Positions 1 to 9,856 are shown, numbered from the stretch's first letter. The stretch is 64,000 nucleotides of DNA from Isochrysis galbana (GCA_018136815.1 CM030931.1:186001-250000), one strand, 5' to 3'. Translations and numbers: made by a program. The notes: generated from the letters alone by a model not told the origin.

Positions 1-368
1 TTCTCTTCACACAACGCATGGTGGAGACACCGCATCCGCATAGAGTCTAGAGTATATAAAATACTCTGGATGCGACACCCTGTAGCACCGAATGGCACGG
101 CGCCGCGAGATGGGCGCACATGCCTTCCCCCCCCCTCCCCCCTCCCCCCGTTTCCTGCTCGAATCCCCCGTTTCCGCTGGCCGCTGGGGAGCCTTTCTCT
201 CCCTCTCTCTGGAAACCCGTCGCGCTGCCAGCAGCCAGCAGGCCTTTTGCAGAATTTTGTTTTTTTCTCGGGGTTTCATCCAGCTTTACTCGGTAGTCGA
301 GCAAGGGAAACCCCCGGAGTGAAACCCGTGTGAAACCATCGTGAAATCCCTCTACTCCCTCTCTCTCT

Positions 369-408
<40 letters not shown>

Positions 409-555
409 TCCCTCTCCCTCTCTCTCTCTCTCTCTAGATAAGAGAAGAGAGTCGTTATAGGTGAATCAGATGAAGGATAACGCGCGGCCACAAAACCACC
501 AGCAATTGAAGGTGAGAGCTTTAGTTTAACGTATTTGCAGCCCCGCTTAACGTAG
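1..555. other. Upstream region with CT/poly-C tract
   Basis: No gene is supported here. Positions 350–435 are a (CT)n tract with a run of about 30 C. The tract lies on the coding strand just upstream of the methyltransferase gene. ORFs crossing it on either strand are low-complexity. Confidence 0.6.
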
Positions 556-1920
556 TTGCAGCCCCGCTTTTCTCTCTGTCCGGTGTGCCTCTCTCGCGGG
601 AGGAGGAGGAGGGGGAGAAGGGGGACGGGGAGGGGGAAGCCCTCGCGAGGGACGGAGGGAGGCGTTTTCCCCTCGATGAGTTTCTCGAGGGGCTCGAGGG
701 AAGAATGCGGCTGGGGTGCCCTCGGCGGCCGAGGGCCGGCGGTGCCTCTCTTCCTCTCATCTCCTTTGGACCTGGGGCATCGCGTGAAGCAGTATGAGCG
801 AGAGTTGTACCAACTGCTCCAGCCCCTCCGCTCTCTCTCTCCCGCTGAGGCGCACGCCGTCGGTGCCGAAAAGACCGTCAGAGCGCTCTGCCGCGCGTGG
901 GAGGCAAACGTCGCCGCCCTTCGTGCTCTTCTCCCTTCCTCTCCTTCGTTGACGCTCGCGCTGCCGCTGCCAGGAGCGGTGGTGCAGTCACCACCGGGAG
1001 CGCAGCAGACGCCCAGTTGGGAGGCGCCGCCCGTCGAGTATGCAGACATGCACCAGCTCATCGCGCACATCGCGAGAGACTGGAGCGCATGGGGCGCAGA
1101 TGCCAGGCGCAGGACGCACACCCCAGTGCTCAACACGATCCGTGCGCATAGCTTGCGCTGGCACTGGTCGCGCGGCCGGTCCACTGCCAGTCTGCGTGTG
1201 CTCGTGCCAGGTGCGGGAGGTTGCCGACTTGCCTGGGAGATCGCCAGACGTGGGCACCACGTAGAGGCAAGCGACTCGTCGGACGGGATGTTACTGGCCG
1301 CGCACACGATCATTACTTCTTTTCGCAGTCCACCTGCTCGCTGTGCCAACGCCACACGGAGACCTCGTGCAGGCAGAATCCGGCTGGCGGCCCAAGAGCC
1401 AGCATGCGAGCTGGCCTGGCCACTCGAACTCTTTCCATTTGCGCCTTGCGGTGGCGGTGTCCTTCAGCGCCAGGCTTGTCTGCAACCTGCCATCGTGCCT
1501 GATCAGCCGATTGAGCACGCGTGTTCACACAAGGTCCAACTTGTCCTTCAATCCGCCAGCTTTCTGTCCTACTACGGAGTGCACGAAGCTGGACTCGCAG
1601 CATGGGACGCGATCGTGACCTCTTACTTCCTCGATTGTTTGGCCGACCCTGTGGCTGCCGTAAGGCGAGTTAGCCAACTTCTCGTGCGGGGGGGGCTGTG
1701 GATCAACATGGGGCCATTGCAGTGGCATGTGCCATCGGCGGGGATGCTGCGGCTAAGCTGGGAAGAACTTAGAGCGCTGCTCGGCCTTCATAGCTTCAAG
1801 CTGCAACGCTGGCGGATACTGCGCCGTGTTCCATACCTCTCCCATCCCAAGATGCGATGGCTGCTCAGCGCATCAGAGCACTGGCATGACGTGCTGTTCT
1901 TCGTTGCTATCAAGGAGTGA
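556..1920 (+). CDS. CARNMT1: Carnosine N-methyltransferase-like protein (N2227 family)
   Basis: This is an intronless ORF of 454 residues. It resembles the N2227/CARNMT1 family of SAM-dependent enzymes that methylate carnosine or related dipeptides. Seen in the sequence: an N-terminal helical part (about 75–130), the SAM-binding motif VLVPGAGGCRLAWEIA near residue 215 followed by acidic EASDSSDGML, the motif WDAIVTSYFLDCLADP near 345, and GGLWINMGPLQWH near 375, which is the family signature. The C-terminus ends in a typical strand, DVLFFVAIKE. The first 40 residues come from an Arg/Gly-rich translation of a G-rich leader, so Met41 (base 676) is a good alternative start. A (CT)n tract precedes the gene. 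The family call is firm; the substrate is inferred. Confidence 0.85.
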   Translation: MQPRFSLCPVCLSRGRRRRGRRGTGRGKPSRGTEGGVFPSMSFSRGSREECGWGALGGRGPAVPLFLSSPLDLGHRVKQYERELYQLLQPLRSLSPAEAHAVGAEKTVRALCRAWEANVAALRALLPSSPSLTLALPLPGAVVQSPPGAQQTPSWEAPPVEYADMHQLIAHIARDWSAWGADARRRTHTPVLNTIRAHSLRWHWSRGRSTASLRVLVPGAGGCRLAWEIARRGHHVEASDSSDGMLLAAHTIITSFRSPPARCANATRRPRAGRIRLAAQEPACELAWPLELFPFAPCGGGVLQRQACLQPAIVPDQPIEHACSHKVQLVLQSASFLSYYGVHEAGLAAWDAIVTSYFLDCLADPVAAVRRVSQLLVRGGLWINMGPLQWHVPSAGMLRLSWEELRALLGLHSFKLQRWRILRRVPYLSHPKMRWLLSASEHWHDVLFFVAIKE

Positions 1921-2830
1921 CCGAGTTTTCGTGTGGTCGCCTTCTTCTGTATGCAAGTCGCTCTCCCTTCTCTGTCATTGTCGTCTTTGCTGTGCCTCTG
2001 GTCTTTCTTTGTTGTTTCATATCTTCTGTTTTTGGAGTCCACTAGGACGGGCCGTGAAGCAATGCCTGCCTCACGTTCGATTGCTGCATGTTGCAGGTTC
2101 CATCTCATGTTCTTCTTTCGAGTCCTTAGGAATAAGAGCTGACTAGCCCTAGGCCCGTGTTGTCCTTCATTGAGCTGGGTTGTCTTGCGTCGTGCTGTCG
2201 AATCCGCAGGAGCAACTAACTTGATAGCTTTCTGGTGGTGCTTGTGCTTGCGGCCAAATCAATGCGCAATGCTTATAACGTTATTGTTGCTAGCTGGTGC
2301 GCGCCGTTGTGCCCCCTTCCTCGCTCGTGGCTCGTGGCCTAATCAGCTAAGTTTATTTGCAAGGCCGCGCGCGTGGCGAGATTATCAAGAAGTTTTTAAA
2401 GTTCTCCCATGGGGTGGGCACGAGCCCCCGAGCTTACATGTGAAAGACAGAGACGCCTTCTTTCTACGGGCTACAGAGAGCCCAAAAACAGCCGTCTTTG
2501 CCGTCGGTCTTTCTCTTTCTGGGGGTCATGCATGACCCGGTAGAGAAAAGGCAGTCCACGTGTTCCGTGTGCCAGGGCGCCAGCGCGGGACAGGCAACAC
2601 ACGGGCGGGCGGCATGTGTGTGTGTGGGTGGGTGGGGGGGCATTCCTGCAACTGCTACACTACACACTGTACACTGTAGCATTGTGCAGCGATGTACCCG
2701 TAGAGCCAGTAAGCAGTAAGTAGCTACACTATACACTCACACCTACACACCTACCTACTACCTTCCTACGCCTACTACTACTACCACCTAAAAAAATATT
2801 CTTGAAGATGCCTACTACTTTGCTATCCTC
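1921..2830. other. Intergenic, no supported gene
   Basis: This is the 3' flank of the methyltransferase gene. The open frames here (for example 2170–2535 +) show no recognisable motif. There are short CA/TAC-rich stretches around 2610–2780. Confidence 0.5.
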
Positions 2831-3480
2831 CGCCCCGCGCCTTGGGGGCTGCCCCTGACATCGCCCTTGCCCCACCCTCTCTCCCCTTTCGCACGCCCCC
2901 TCGGTCCTTTTTGTTCGGTTTCGGGGGGTCGACCCATGTGCACCACTTTGGGTCTGGCGTCAGGGGGGGGGGGGCCTTTCGGCTCGCCGTTGCTGTGAGG
3001 CGCTTTGGGTTGCGACTCTTTGTGGGGGCCCAGCCTTGCGGCTTTCCCCTATGGGTGGGTCTTTAGGGAGTTTCTCCTCCCTTGTAGCCAGGGCGCTATC
3101 CCTGGTCGCTCGCATGTTCCTTGTTTTCTTGTACGAGGATGTGTTCGATCTCCAGTTTCTGCGTTGCTATCTTTAGGGTATGGCTTGGTGCTAGTGTGTC
3201 GTTGTCTATTACGTCGAATAGAGGGCGGAAGTCGTTGGTGTCTATCCGTTTTTTTGGTTGTCGGCCCATGTCTGCTTGGGCTCTTCTGGCCGCGTCAGTG
3301 GAGTTGCCGAAATGCGCTGCCTTCACTAGTGCGGTGTATCTCGTCAGTATTCTTTTTTTGATTTGTTTGCTATCAAATGTTATGTTGTCGAAGTGTACTC
3401 TGTAAAAATCTGTTAGAATGTATTTCCATGCTAGGATGGGAGTGACACCACTCTCCCGCGTCTAGGGGGGGCCCGGACGC
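2831..3480 (-). mobile_element. LINE-like remnant, C-terminal coding fragment
   Basis: Read on the minus strand, bases from about 3450 down to 3096 stay open and give a helical, charged segment (ILAWKYILTDFYRVHFDN, then KKRILTRYTALVKAAHFGN, ending EHILVQENKEHASDQG). Composition and style resemble the region after the reverse transcriptase of a non-LTR element. The sequence below it is GC-rich and non-coding, like a 3' tail. No catalytic motif is present, so this is a truncated copy at best. Assignment to a LINE is inference, helped by the clear RT fragment at 25.5 kb. Confidence 0.35.
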
Positions 3481-3512
3481 CCGGACGGCGGGGTGGCGAT
3501 CGCCATATAAGA

Positions 3513-3719
3513 ATGGATCGGAAAGACATAGTACTACTAGTTGTTTCTTCGGTAGTGGTTATTCCGGGTAGACTCATTCTAATAAATGCTACAATAGGAC
3601 AGGAGACAGCGTCATCAGCCTCAATTTATCTAAGTGCGCAACCTAACAAAAGAAAGGAGGAGATCAAACTAATACACGCCTCGGCGGTAAGGCGTGGAAC
3701 AGGGGCTTGTAAGCACTAA
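3513..3719 (+). CDS. Small AT-rich ORF with N-terminal membrane segment
   Basis: This 68-residue ORF starts MDRKDIVLLVVSSVVVIPG, a short charged head followed by one hydrophobic helix, then a polar, basic tail. The sequence is clearly AT-richer than its flanks, and CATATAAG (a TATA-like box) lies just before the ATG. I do not recognise the protein. The composition shift and small size would suit a viral or transposon-borne gene, but nothing in it proves expression. Confidence 0.35.
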   Translation: MDRKDIVLLVVSSVVVIPGRLILINATIGQETASSASIYLSAQPNKRKEEIKLIHASAVRRGTGACKH

Positions 3720-4478
3720 GTACTTAGAAGTAGATAGTGACTCATGGCTAAGTACCTACTTAAAGATAGTGCCCGCAGCTAAGTACTTACTTCGAGATAA
3801 TGCCAAAGTCTAGCTAGTTAACTTAGATAACTGAGATATCTAGATAATTGGTTAGCTATTTTTTATTTTTATTTTTATTATTTGTTTGGATTTGGCTTTA
3901 TTGTTTACTGTTTACTCTTTGTTGAGCCATTGTGCGCCCGCCCACGCCCACGCCCTCCTCGCCTTTTCTCCGCTCCCATAGCCCCCTCTATTGTCTAGTA
4001 GTACGAGCGACATGACGATGGCATCCGAGGAAGTGGAAGCTGAGGTGCTTGATGATTTGGAGCGGTACTTGATACTTGAACCTGCCGGCTGAAGACGAAG
4101 ACAACTTAGACCTCGGCGTGTTAGTGTTAGCACGGTACAGGCCAGCGGGCCGTTGCGCCTCGAGTGCTGAACAAGTAGTAGTTAACTCAGTTAATTGGCC
4201 TTCGGGCGCTGCGCGAGGCAGTTAGTAACTACATGGCGCCACTCTAGGGGCAGTTAGTGGCAGTTAACTAAGTTACCTAGGTAACTGCCTTACCTAGGCC
4301 CTAGCCTTGCCCACGGGTCTCGCGGTCTCGCCTCATCGATCAGCGCCAGATCTGGCACTGTCAGAGGGAGGATGGCCGCGTAGGCAGCCTCAACGCGGAG
4401 GCTCGTCAGCCACGATTGGACGGCCGCGCCGGTGAGCTGATCCTAGTTCTCGATGCCGAGTTCGAGAGAGGTAAGGCG
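3720..4478. other. AT-rich non-coding stretch with palindromes
   Basis: No gene is supported. Several copies of CTAAGTAC/AAGTACTTA occur between 3715 and 3800. A perfect 16-bp palindrome, AGTTACCTAGGTAACT, is at 4271–4286. Confidence 0.5.
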
Positions 4479-4690
4479 AGAAGCATTCAATCATCGCCAT
4501 CACATATGAAAAAGCGTTCAATCCCCCACCCTCCACCACAGACGAGAAGCATTCAATCATCGCCATCACATATGAAAAAGCGTTCAATCCCCACCCTCCA
4601 CCACAGACGAGAAGCGTTCAATCCCCACCCACCACAGATGAGAAGCGTTCAATCATCGCCATAAGATATGGAAAAGCATTCAATCACCAC
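4479..4690. repeat. Tandem repeat, unit about 64 bp
   Basis: Two nearly identical units contain AAGCATTCAATCATCGCC, CATATGAAAAAGCG and CACCACAGAC. Shortened and diverged units follow up to 4690. Confidence 0.85.
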
Positions 4691-4809
4691 TAGTGTTCCG
4701 CTCCGAAGTCACGCCTATATGTAGACAGTGTAGAAGAAAGTCGGAACTACAAGTTGCCTTTCATTAATTGTAAGCACTACAGTAAGCACCGACACATCAA
4801 GAATTGACT

Positions 4810-5412
4810 ATGGACGAGAGACAAAGACTCATCCAGGAAGCAATCCAAAGGAAGCAACAACTCATCCAAGAATTGGCGAAAGGATATCAGACCGTCAATA
4901 ATAACGCACAGACATTCATTCAAGAAGTAGACAAACATAATAAGAAGGTGCTAGACGACATGTGGAGGAAAAAAGAGCAGTATCCTCCCCCATTATACAC
5001 ACAAGAAGAAATCTGCATCGAAAACAACGTCAGCTGCGACAACATTCCGGACCCCATCGCCGCGCAGTTCTGTCACAACCAGAAGAGGACCATACCCGCA
5101 GACAAGAACAAGCCGAAACAAGCAGAAGAGGATACCCACATACCCGCCGACTTACGGGATCTCTCCATACTATCGGAGTTGAAAAACAGACAGCTCTCAG
5201 AAGCCAAATCCAATAACGGGATGGCTACGCGGTCGCGTGTCGGTCACGCCGAATTAATCAAGAAGCTCTGCCAGATCGATCGCATGTGTGACCCGAACTA
5301 CATCGAATGGGTGAAAGAATGCAAACTGCTACAGCGACCGGTACAACAATCACCAGAAAGACGACCAAAGGTCGCCGAGTCGTTTTGCGGAGTCGTTTTG
5401 TGGGTGCACTAG
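4810..5412 (+). CDS. Coiled-coil protein of unknown function, AT-rich
   Basis: The ORF is 200 residues from the ATG at 4810. The first 60 residues (RQRLIQEAIQRKQQLIQEL, then VDKHNKKVLDDMWRKKEQ) predict an amphipathic coiled coil. A middle part carries several Cys (ICIENNVSCDNIPD, QFCHNQ) and a C-terminal part carries more (LIKKLCQIDRMCDPNYIEW). Composition is AT-richer than the neighbouring conserved genes. The flanks hold tandem repeats, and a TATA-like CTATATGTAG lies about 90 bases upstream. I do not recognise a family. A viral or transposon origin is a reasonable inference from composition and context, not shown. Confidence 0.5.
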   Translation: MDERQRLIQEAIQRKQQLIQELAKGYQTVNNNAQTFIQEVDKHNKKVLDDMWRKKEQYPPPLYTQEEICIENNVSCDNIPDPIAAQFCHNQKRTIPADKNKPKQAEEDTHIPADLRDLSILSELKNRQLSEAKSNNGMATRSRVGHAELIKKLCQIDRMCDPNYIEWVKECKLLQRPVQQSPERRPKVAESFCGVVLWVH

Positions 5413-5637
5413 CACGTCCCATGCTGCAAGTGCGTTATGGGAAAGTGCACATAGCAGCTCCTACTCCGTACCTGGAGTGCGAAAGTGATCCAATCTGAGG
5501 ATGTAGTGGAATACACCAATGCGGCGACTCAGGGGCCGAATAGACCCCTAGCCACGTCCATGCTGAACTAGCGTGCATGCAAATGCTTCTGGCTGGGTCT
5601 CAAGGCATGTGGGGGATGGAGGAAAGTGCGCTTCTAG

Positions 5638-6120
5638 AGTGGTTTTGTGTCCGCATAGCGGTTTCGTACATAACGTTATCTAGTAAACAATATCAAATCA
5701 CTATCAGCAATCAACTAGTCTACAAAAAAACCCACGTTCCCAAAGGTATCTAGTCCCAATCACTATCAACAATAAACTAGTCTACAAAAAAACTCGGGAT
5801 AGTCAAGTCCCAATAAACTAGTCTACAAAAAAATAGTCGACAAACAAATCCGGTATAGTCACAAAGTTATCAATACCCAATCAGCAATAACTAGTCTACA
5901 AAAAAATACAGCAAAGTCCCAAATAACTGCCGAACCAATCATTGACGAAACCTAAGCAATCACAAATAACTGCCCAAGACCACAACATGCAATCACTTAC
6001 CGAGTCACATAACTGCCCAAAACCAAACCACTCAATCACTACCCAGTCACATAACTGCCAAGTCCCGCAAATCCAACTTGGTTTTGTGCCCGCATAGCGT
6101 TTTCGTACATAACGTTATAC
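5638..6120. repeat. AT-rich repeat array flanked by direct repeats
   Basis: A direct repeat of about 40 bp (GGTTTTGTG..CCGCATAGCG..TTTCGTACATAACGTTAT) lies at about 5640–5680 and 6078–6119. A partial third copy is near 6166–6190. Between them, AACTAGTCTACAAAAAAA recurs four times (from about 5705 to 5905), and ATAACTGCC(C/A)AA recurs from about 5925 to 6062. No gene is seen inside. Confidence 0.75.
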
Positions 6121-6227
6121 AAATGGGTGCGTGGCCTCGACTAACCTTTTTTTGCACATCACTCCATGCGTTTTTCGTGCATAACGTTATCCATCAGTCC
6201 ACCCCCATCCGACACAAACAGAAAGCA

Positions 6228-7010
6228 TCAAACACACATAGACCATATAGGGGGCTCTATGATGAGGGTCCCATCCGGACTTTCAACACATTGGGGGTCC
6301 ATCACGTCACAAATCCACTCGGTATGCTTCGAGAGGCGAATGTACATCTCAGGCGAATTCGGTTCTTCACAATTCTCGCTCAGGACATAACTAGCAATTC
6401 CTATCACGACATTGTCTTCAGTCGTGATGAGAGGCCCTCCAGAGTCTCCAAAGCATGCATGTGTCTGTTCATCCTCGACACAGTGAAATTCCGTGGCATT
6501 GGAAAAAAAACTACACTTACTATCGGTGAGTATGTCTATGTAGGCATGCCTTGTAAGGAGAGTGGGAAGGATGTTCCCATTGGAGCGTGTATTACCGTTA
6601 CCAACGATGATACCAGTAGACTGAGAAGGAAAGGAACGACTTGGCAGTTTAGCAGGTTCCACAAGGTAGACAGGTTGTGCGAGTTGGATGATTGCAAGAT
6701 CATTATGTGGGAAGTTATAGCCGTGGTGGACTGTGATGCTCTTTGGGATCCTCGACTGAGTGATTGTGAAGGGGAGCTGCTTGGACCTCCATGTGACTTT
6801 GAAGCCTGGGTATCCTCTGACGCAGTGTGCAGCGGTCAGTACCCAAGAGGGTGCCATGAGTACACCGCCACAGAAGGATAAGCCGACGATTTCAAGAGAG
6901 ACGAAGAACTGGTAATCCCCAAGAGGGGTGATTCCCGCGCCAACGATACGCGGCTGTACTGGACTAGCCGTGATCGCGGTGACACAAAACAACAGCTTAT
7001 AGAGCTCCAT
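6228..7010 (-). CDS. Secreted trypsin-like serine protease (S1 family)
   Basis: This 260-residue protein is a typical S1A size. It has a hydrophobic signal peptide (MELYKLLFCVTAITA), a short propeptide and the activation-type N-terminus RIVGAG. The catalytic triad is visible: His in WVLTAAHC, Asp in HNDLAIIQL and Ser in CFGDSGGPL. The residue six before the Ser, which sets trypsin specificity when Asp, reads as His here (HACFGDS), so cleavage after Arg/Lys cannot be assumed. The C-terminal tail after the last helix (HTEWICDV) adds about 27 residues with two Cys. The gene starts only 27 bases after the stop of the upstream membrane-protein ORF. It is likely secreted or surface-acting. Confidence 0.85.
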   Translation of the reverse strand: MELYKLLFCVTAITASPVQPRIVGAGITPLGDYQFFVSLEIVGLSFCGGVLMAPSWVLTAAHCVRGYPGFKVTWRSKQLPFTITQSRIPKSITVHHGYNFPHNDLAIIQLAQPVYLVEPAKLPSRSFPSQSTGIIVGNGNTRSNGNILPTLLTRHAYIDILTDSKCSFFSNATEFHCVEDEQTHACFGDSGGPLITTEDNVVIGIASYVLSENCEEPNSPEMYIRLSKHTEWICDVMDPQCVESPDGTLIIEPPIWSMCV

Positions 7011-7037
7011 GCTGCCTTTGGGGTGTCCCTATACTTT

Positions 7038-7829
7038 TTAGTTTCCCTCCCTCTGCAAATTTGAGACCCCACGCCTACAAACGTAGACTATGGACACAGC
7101 CACCGCTACCACAGCAACCACACTGCCTATGAGGACACCGACCGCCACCATCGGTGTCATTCTGACAGGGGGAGACGGAGGCTCCATAGGAGAAGTGGGA
7201 GGAGGAGAGTATGGTGACGGAATAGATGGTGGGAGCTTCGGAGATGGATGTGGATTGTACGGAGGTAGATGGGGGGAAGGTGGTGGTGGTCGATGCGGTG
7301 GTGGTGGTCGATGCGGTGGTGGAGAGGGAGGATATGAAGGGGGTGGTCTAGGCGGGAAGACGGCTTTTGATGAGATGGCAACCGCTCCTAGATTGAGCCT
7401 GCTCACTAGATCGTTGATGTTTCGTGTAAACTCCTGCTCTAGCTCACTAGCCACCGCGTCCAACGTGGATCCTTTAGCGACTTCTCGAGTGGATACGATA
7501 GTTATAAAGAGTTCATAAGCGTACGTGTAATTCGTTACCACGAATCCCCCCTGAGTCTCTGCAGCCAATAGGTCAGTGCTCGATATGAGAGGAGATGACC
7601 GGACGATCTCTCCACGCTGAAGAGAACCCATAAGTATAATACTGGTAGGTGTAGCCTGTTGATCTACTTGACACTCCGATGCACAGAAGTTTACCAAGAC
7701 GGATGGGTCCAGATTCTGCCCTATGATGCGATCCACAAGGAAGACTTCCACATGTGTGTAATTGTTTTGGAGCGCATCAAAGATGGGATCAATGGGCTGG
7801 CCTTGTAGTGCCGAGGCATCAAGGACCAT
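7038..7829 (-). CDS. Proline-rich stalk membrane protein
   Basis: The ORF has 263 residues. It has a globular N-terminal part (about 1–155) with two Cys (NFCASECQV) and an NYT glycosylation-like site. A Pro/Ser/His-rich stalk (PPPHRPPPPSP type, about 157–220) follows. One transmembrane helix (MVAVGVLIGSVVAVVAVAV) and a short basic tail complete it. This is the layout of a type I surface protein, but there is no signal peptide at this start. The start overlaps the stop of a 51-residue ORF in another frame, so the true N-terminus may lie upstream behind a frameshift or intron. No family is recognised. The stalk resembles algal hydroxyproline-rich wall proteins. Confidence 0.6.
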   Translation of the reverse strand: MVLDASALQGQPIDPIFDALQNNYTHVEVFLVDRIIGQNLDPSVLVNFCASECQVDQQATPTSIILMGSLQRGEIVRSSPLISSTDLLAAETQGGFVVTNYTYAYELFITIVSTREVAKGSTLDAVASELEQEFTRNINDLVSRLNLGAVAISSKAVFPPRPPPSYPPSPPPHRPPPPHRPPPPSPHLPPYNPHPSPKLPPSIPSPYSPPPTSPMEPPSPPVRMTPMVAVGVLIGSVVAVVAVAVSIVYVCRRGVSNLQREGN

Positions 7830-7974
7830 TCGTGCCCGTACGCGTCGTGCGGAGGCGGTCTATCACAACTTGGCCGCCGGTGATACGCTTGAGAAACTCA
7901 ACGGCCAGTTCAACATTATCGAGATGTTTCCAGACACACACATCTGTGTCAAATGATGCCCATGTTGGTGTCAT
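7819..7974 (-). CDS. Short ORF overlapping the stalk protein start
   Basis: This 51-residue ORF (MTPTWASFDTDVCVWKHLDN…) stops with TGA inside the start of the next ORF, overlapping by 11 bases. It reads like protein and may be the true N-terminal part of the stalk protein, separated by a frameshift or unseen intron. It could also be a separate small gene. Evidence is limited to the open frame and its placement. Confidence 0.35.
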   Translation of the reverse strand: MTPTWASFDTDVCVWKHLDNVELAVEFLKRITGGQVVIDRLRTTRTGTNGP

Positions 7975-8256
7975 AACCAAATAAGGCATTCATTTGGCCC
8001 GCCAAGGGGCCTTGATTTCTACACAGGAGCGTGCGCCCAATAGAACGCCTTAATGCCAGGACGCCCCTCCATGTAGTTTACGGTAGATACTCATGAGAGT
8101 GTTTGATTAGAGTCCTCCGAAAAATGGGATAACCAAACGTTGACAAATGGACAAAGGACGGAAAGAGAGGCGCACAGTGGGCCAACGTGGCACCATCAAA
8201 GTCTTACTCCCGAGTCTTCCACACAGGAGCGTGCGGCCAAATGAACGCTTATTGCC
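7975..8256. other. Spacer with repeated ACACAGGAGCGTGCG
   Basis: No gene is seen. ACACAGGAGCGTGCG occurs at about 8021 and 8221, both followed by a variant of CCAA(A)TAGAACGC/GAACGC, so an old duplication is likely. Confidence 0.5.
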
Positions 8257-8724
8257 TTAGGGCGGTCAAACAGTGTTTTTTTATAAGGGGTGAAAAAATG
8301 ACCATCTCAGAATTGAGGAAATTTGAGGATTTTTCACGGTAGAAAGTTCCCAATACACCCAACTAGCACATATCCGGGGTCCATTAGGACCCGGACCCCC
8401 CCCCTTGGGCCCCAACAACAAAACGTAATCAAAAAAAGACAGAAGACGCTAAAATCGCAAAAGCTTGAAAAGCTCAACTTCAAGTCGAGACCGGGCGGGC
8501 TGCGTGCCCGTTTTCGACGATCCATCAGGATGGGAGACCCCGCCAGATACCAAATACACAGGTCCCACCCGCATGGTGGGGGCGGATCGCACCATTTCTT
8601 GGCGAAGATTTTCGTAGCGTCAGGTAGCCCCCCCCGGAGCTTTTTTATTGGGCACCGCGCCACGGTCAAAAAATGCAGCCCAACCCTTACTAATAGTTAA
8701 AAAGCCCCTGTTTGACCGCCCTAA
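8257..8724. mobile_element. 468-bp TIR element (MITE-like)
   Basis: The element is bounded by perfect 17-bp terminal inverted repeats: TTAGGGCGGTCAAACAG at 8257–8273 and its complement at 8708–8724. It has no transposase. Bases 8371–8497 match a second copy at 55894–56029. Bases 8580–8724 match the repeat at 8922–9208 and its inverted copy at 48414–48680. The outer TTA/TAA could be a 3-bp target duplication. This fits a non-autonomous DNA transposon with shared modules. Confidence 0.75.
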
Positions 8725-8921
8725 GAGAGGGCGAATCCTACGTTGGAGGGGCGGGTCGGGATGGTCAGGGTGGGGCCTCTGATAGCTAGGGTCCAGGGTA
8801 GCCGCGTGCGCGCGCTGTGATATGCTGGGTGGGCTGCGCGGGCAATGATGCCAGAGGGTCAGGGGGTGGTCGGACTCTCGGCAGCCCGACACGGCGCTGC
8901 ATCGGGCGGGAATCATAAATA

Positions 8922-9208
8922 ATGCCGAATGTCGAATGTCGTAGTCGTAGCTTAGATATAAATATAAAGGATAAAGGAACCGATCCCCCCGCGGGCGCGA
9001 GCGCCAATTCTTTACTCTTTACGGGTAGAGCGTGAGCGCGCGTGACGGAGGGGGCGAGAGGGGGAGCGAATCGCACCATTTCTTGGCGAAGATTTTCGTA
9101 GCGTCAGGTAGCCCCCCCCGGGAGGGTTTTTATTGGGCATCGCGCCACGGTCAAAAAATGCAGCCCAACCCTTACTAGTCGTTAAATAGCCCCTGTTTGA
9201 CCGCCCTA
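8922..9208 (+). repeat. Dispersed repeat, copy 2
   Basis: The end of this copy (CTGTTTGACCGCCCTA at 9193–9208) is the same terminus as the TIR element just upstream. Its left part (TAGCTTAGATATAAATATA, CCCCGCGGGCGCGAGCG) is shared with the inverted copy at 48414–48680 but not with copy 1. No left inverted repeat is found, so this copy is truncated or belongs to a related subfamily. Confidence 0.75.
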
Positions 9209-9398
9209 CAAGGGCGTCGGGCGTGGGGGCGTGGGGGGGGGGGACGCCCGTGCCCACCAAATTTCGATCAAAAATGTTTTATTTGGAGCCCAACCCCATT
9301 TTGACCACAAAAAAATCTCGAAAGCCTGGCGTTTGCCAAATTGGAACTCTTCACGTTCACGGCGAGCTCGTCACCCACTCCGAGCCAGCCTCCCCCCC

Positions 9399-9584
9399 CC
9401 CCCCCCCCCCTCTCTCCCTCCCACCTCCCGATCTCTCCTCTTTTCCTGCCTTCTCTCTCTCTCTCTTTCTCGCTCCCTCCCACTCTCTCCTCTCCTCTCC
9501 CTTCCCCCTCTCTCTCCCCCTCCTCCCCTCCCCGCCCCTTCCCTCCTCACCATGGCCGAGTATTGTACTTCTCAGCTTTTTTGA
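9399..9584 (+). pseudogene. Truncated duplicate of the cytochrome-b5 reductase 5' end
   Basis: The pyrimidine-rich leader and first codons (CTCACCATGGCCGAGTA) repeat those at about 10270–10450. Here the frame runs MAEYCTSQLF and stops at 9582–9584. Only the leader and the first codons are duplicated; the enzyme itself is absent. It could still act as a promoter. Confidence 0.75.
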
Positions 9585-9805
9585 AAGTACTTATAGCAGC
9601 TTCTTCCACCGCGCGTTTTTCCCAAAGAAGAAGAAGAGGTTGAACTCCTCCCTCAGAATCAAGCCCCTCATCATCCCGCGAACAAATGAAACGGCCGTCG
9701 TTCTTTTTCCTCTTCACACTTCCCCTCCTTCACCACTTCACCACACGCGCCGTGATCTCTTTCTTTCCATGAAACGTCTGGAGAAGTAACGTCTAGGTGC
9801 CTTTC

Positions 9806-9856
9806 TCTCTCTCCCCCCCCCTCTCTCTTTCCCTCTCCCTCCCTCTCTCTCTCCCT

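Noticed and set aside
276-1355. 359-residue minus-strand ORF
   Set aside because: It runs antisense to the methyltransferase and ends in translated GA/poly-G repeat.
2170-2535. 121-residue plus-strand ORF
   Set aside because: No motif, no start context, and composition like the surrounding non-coding DNA.
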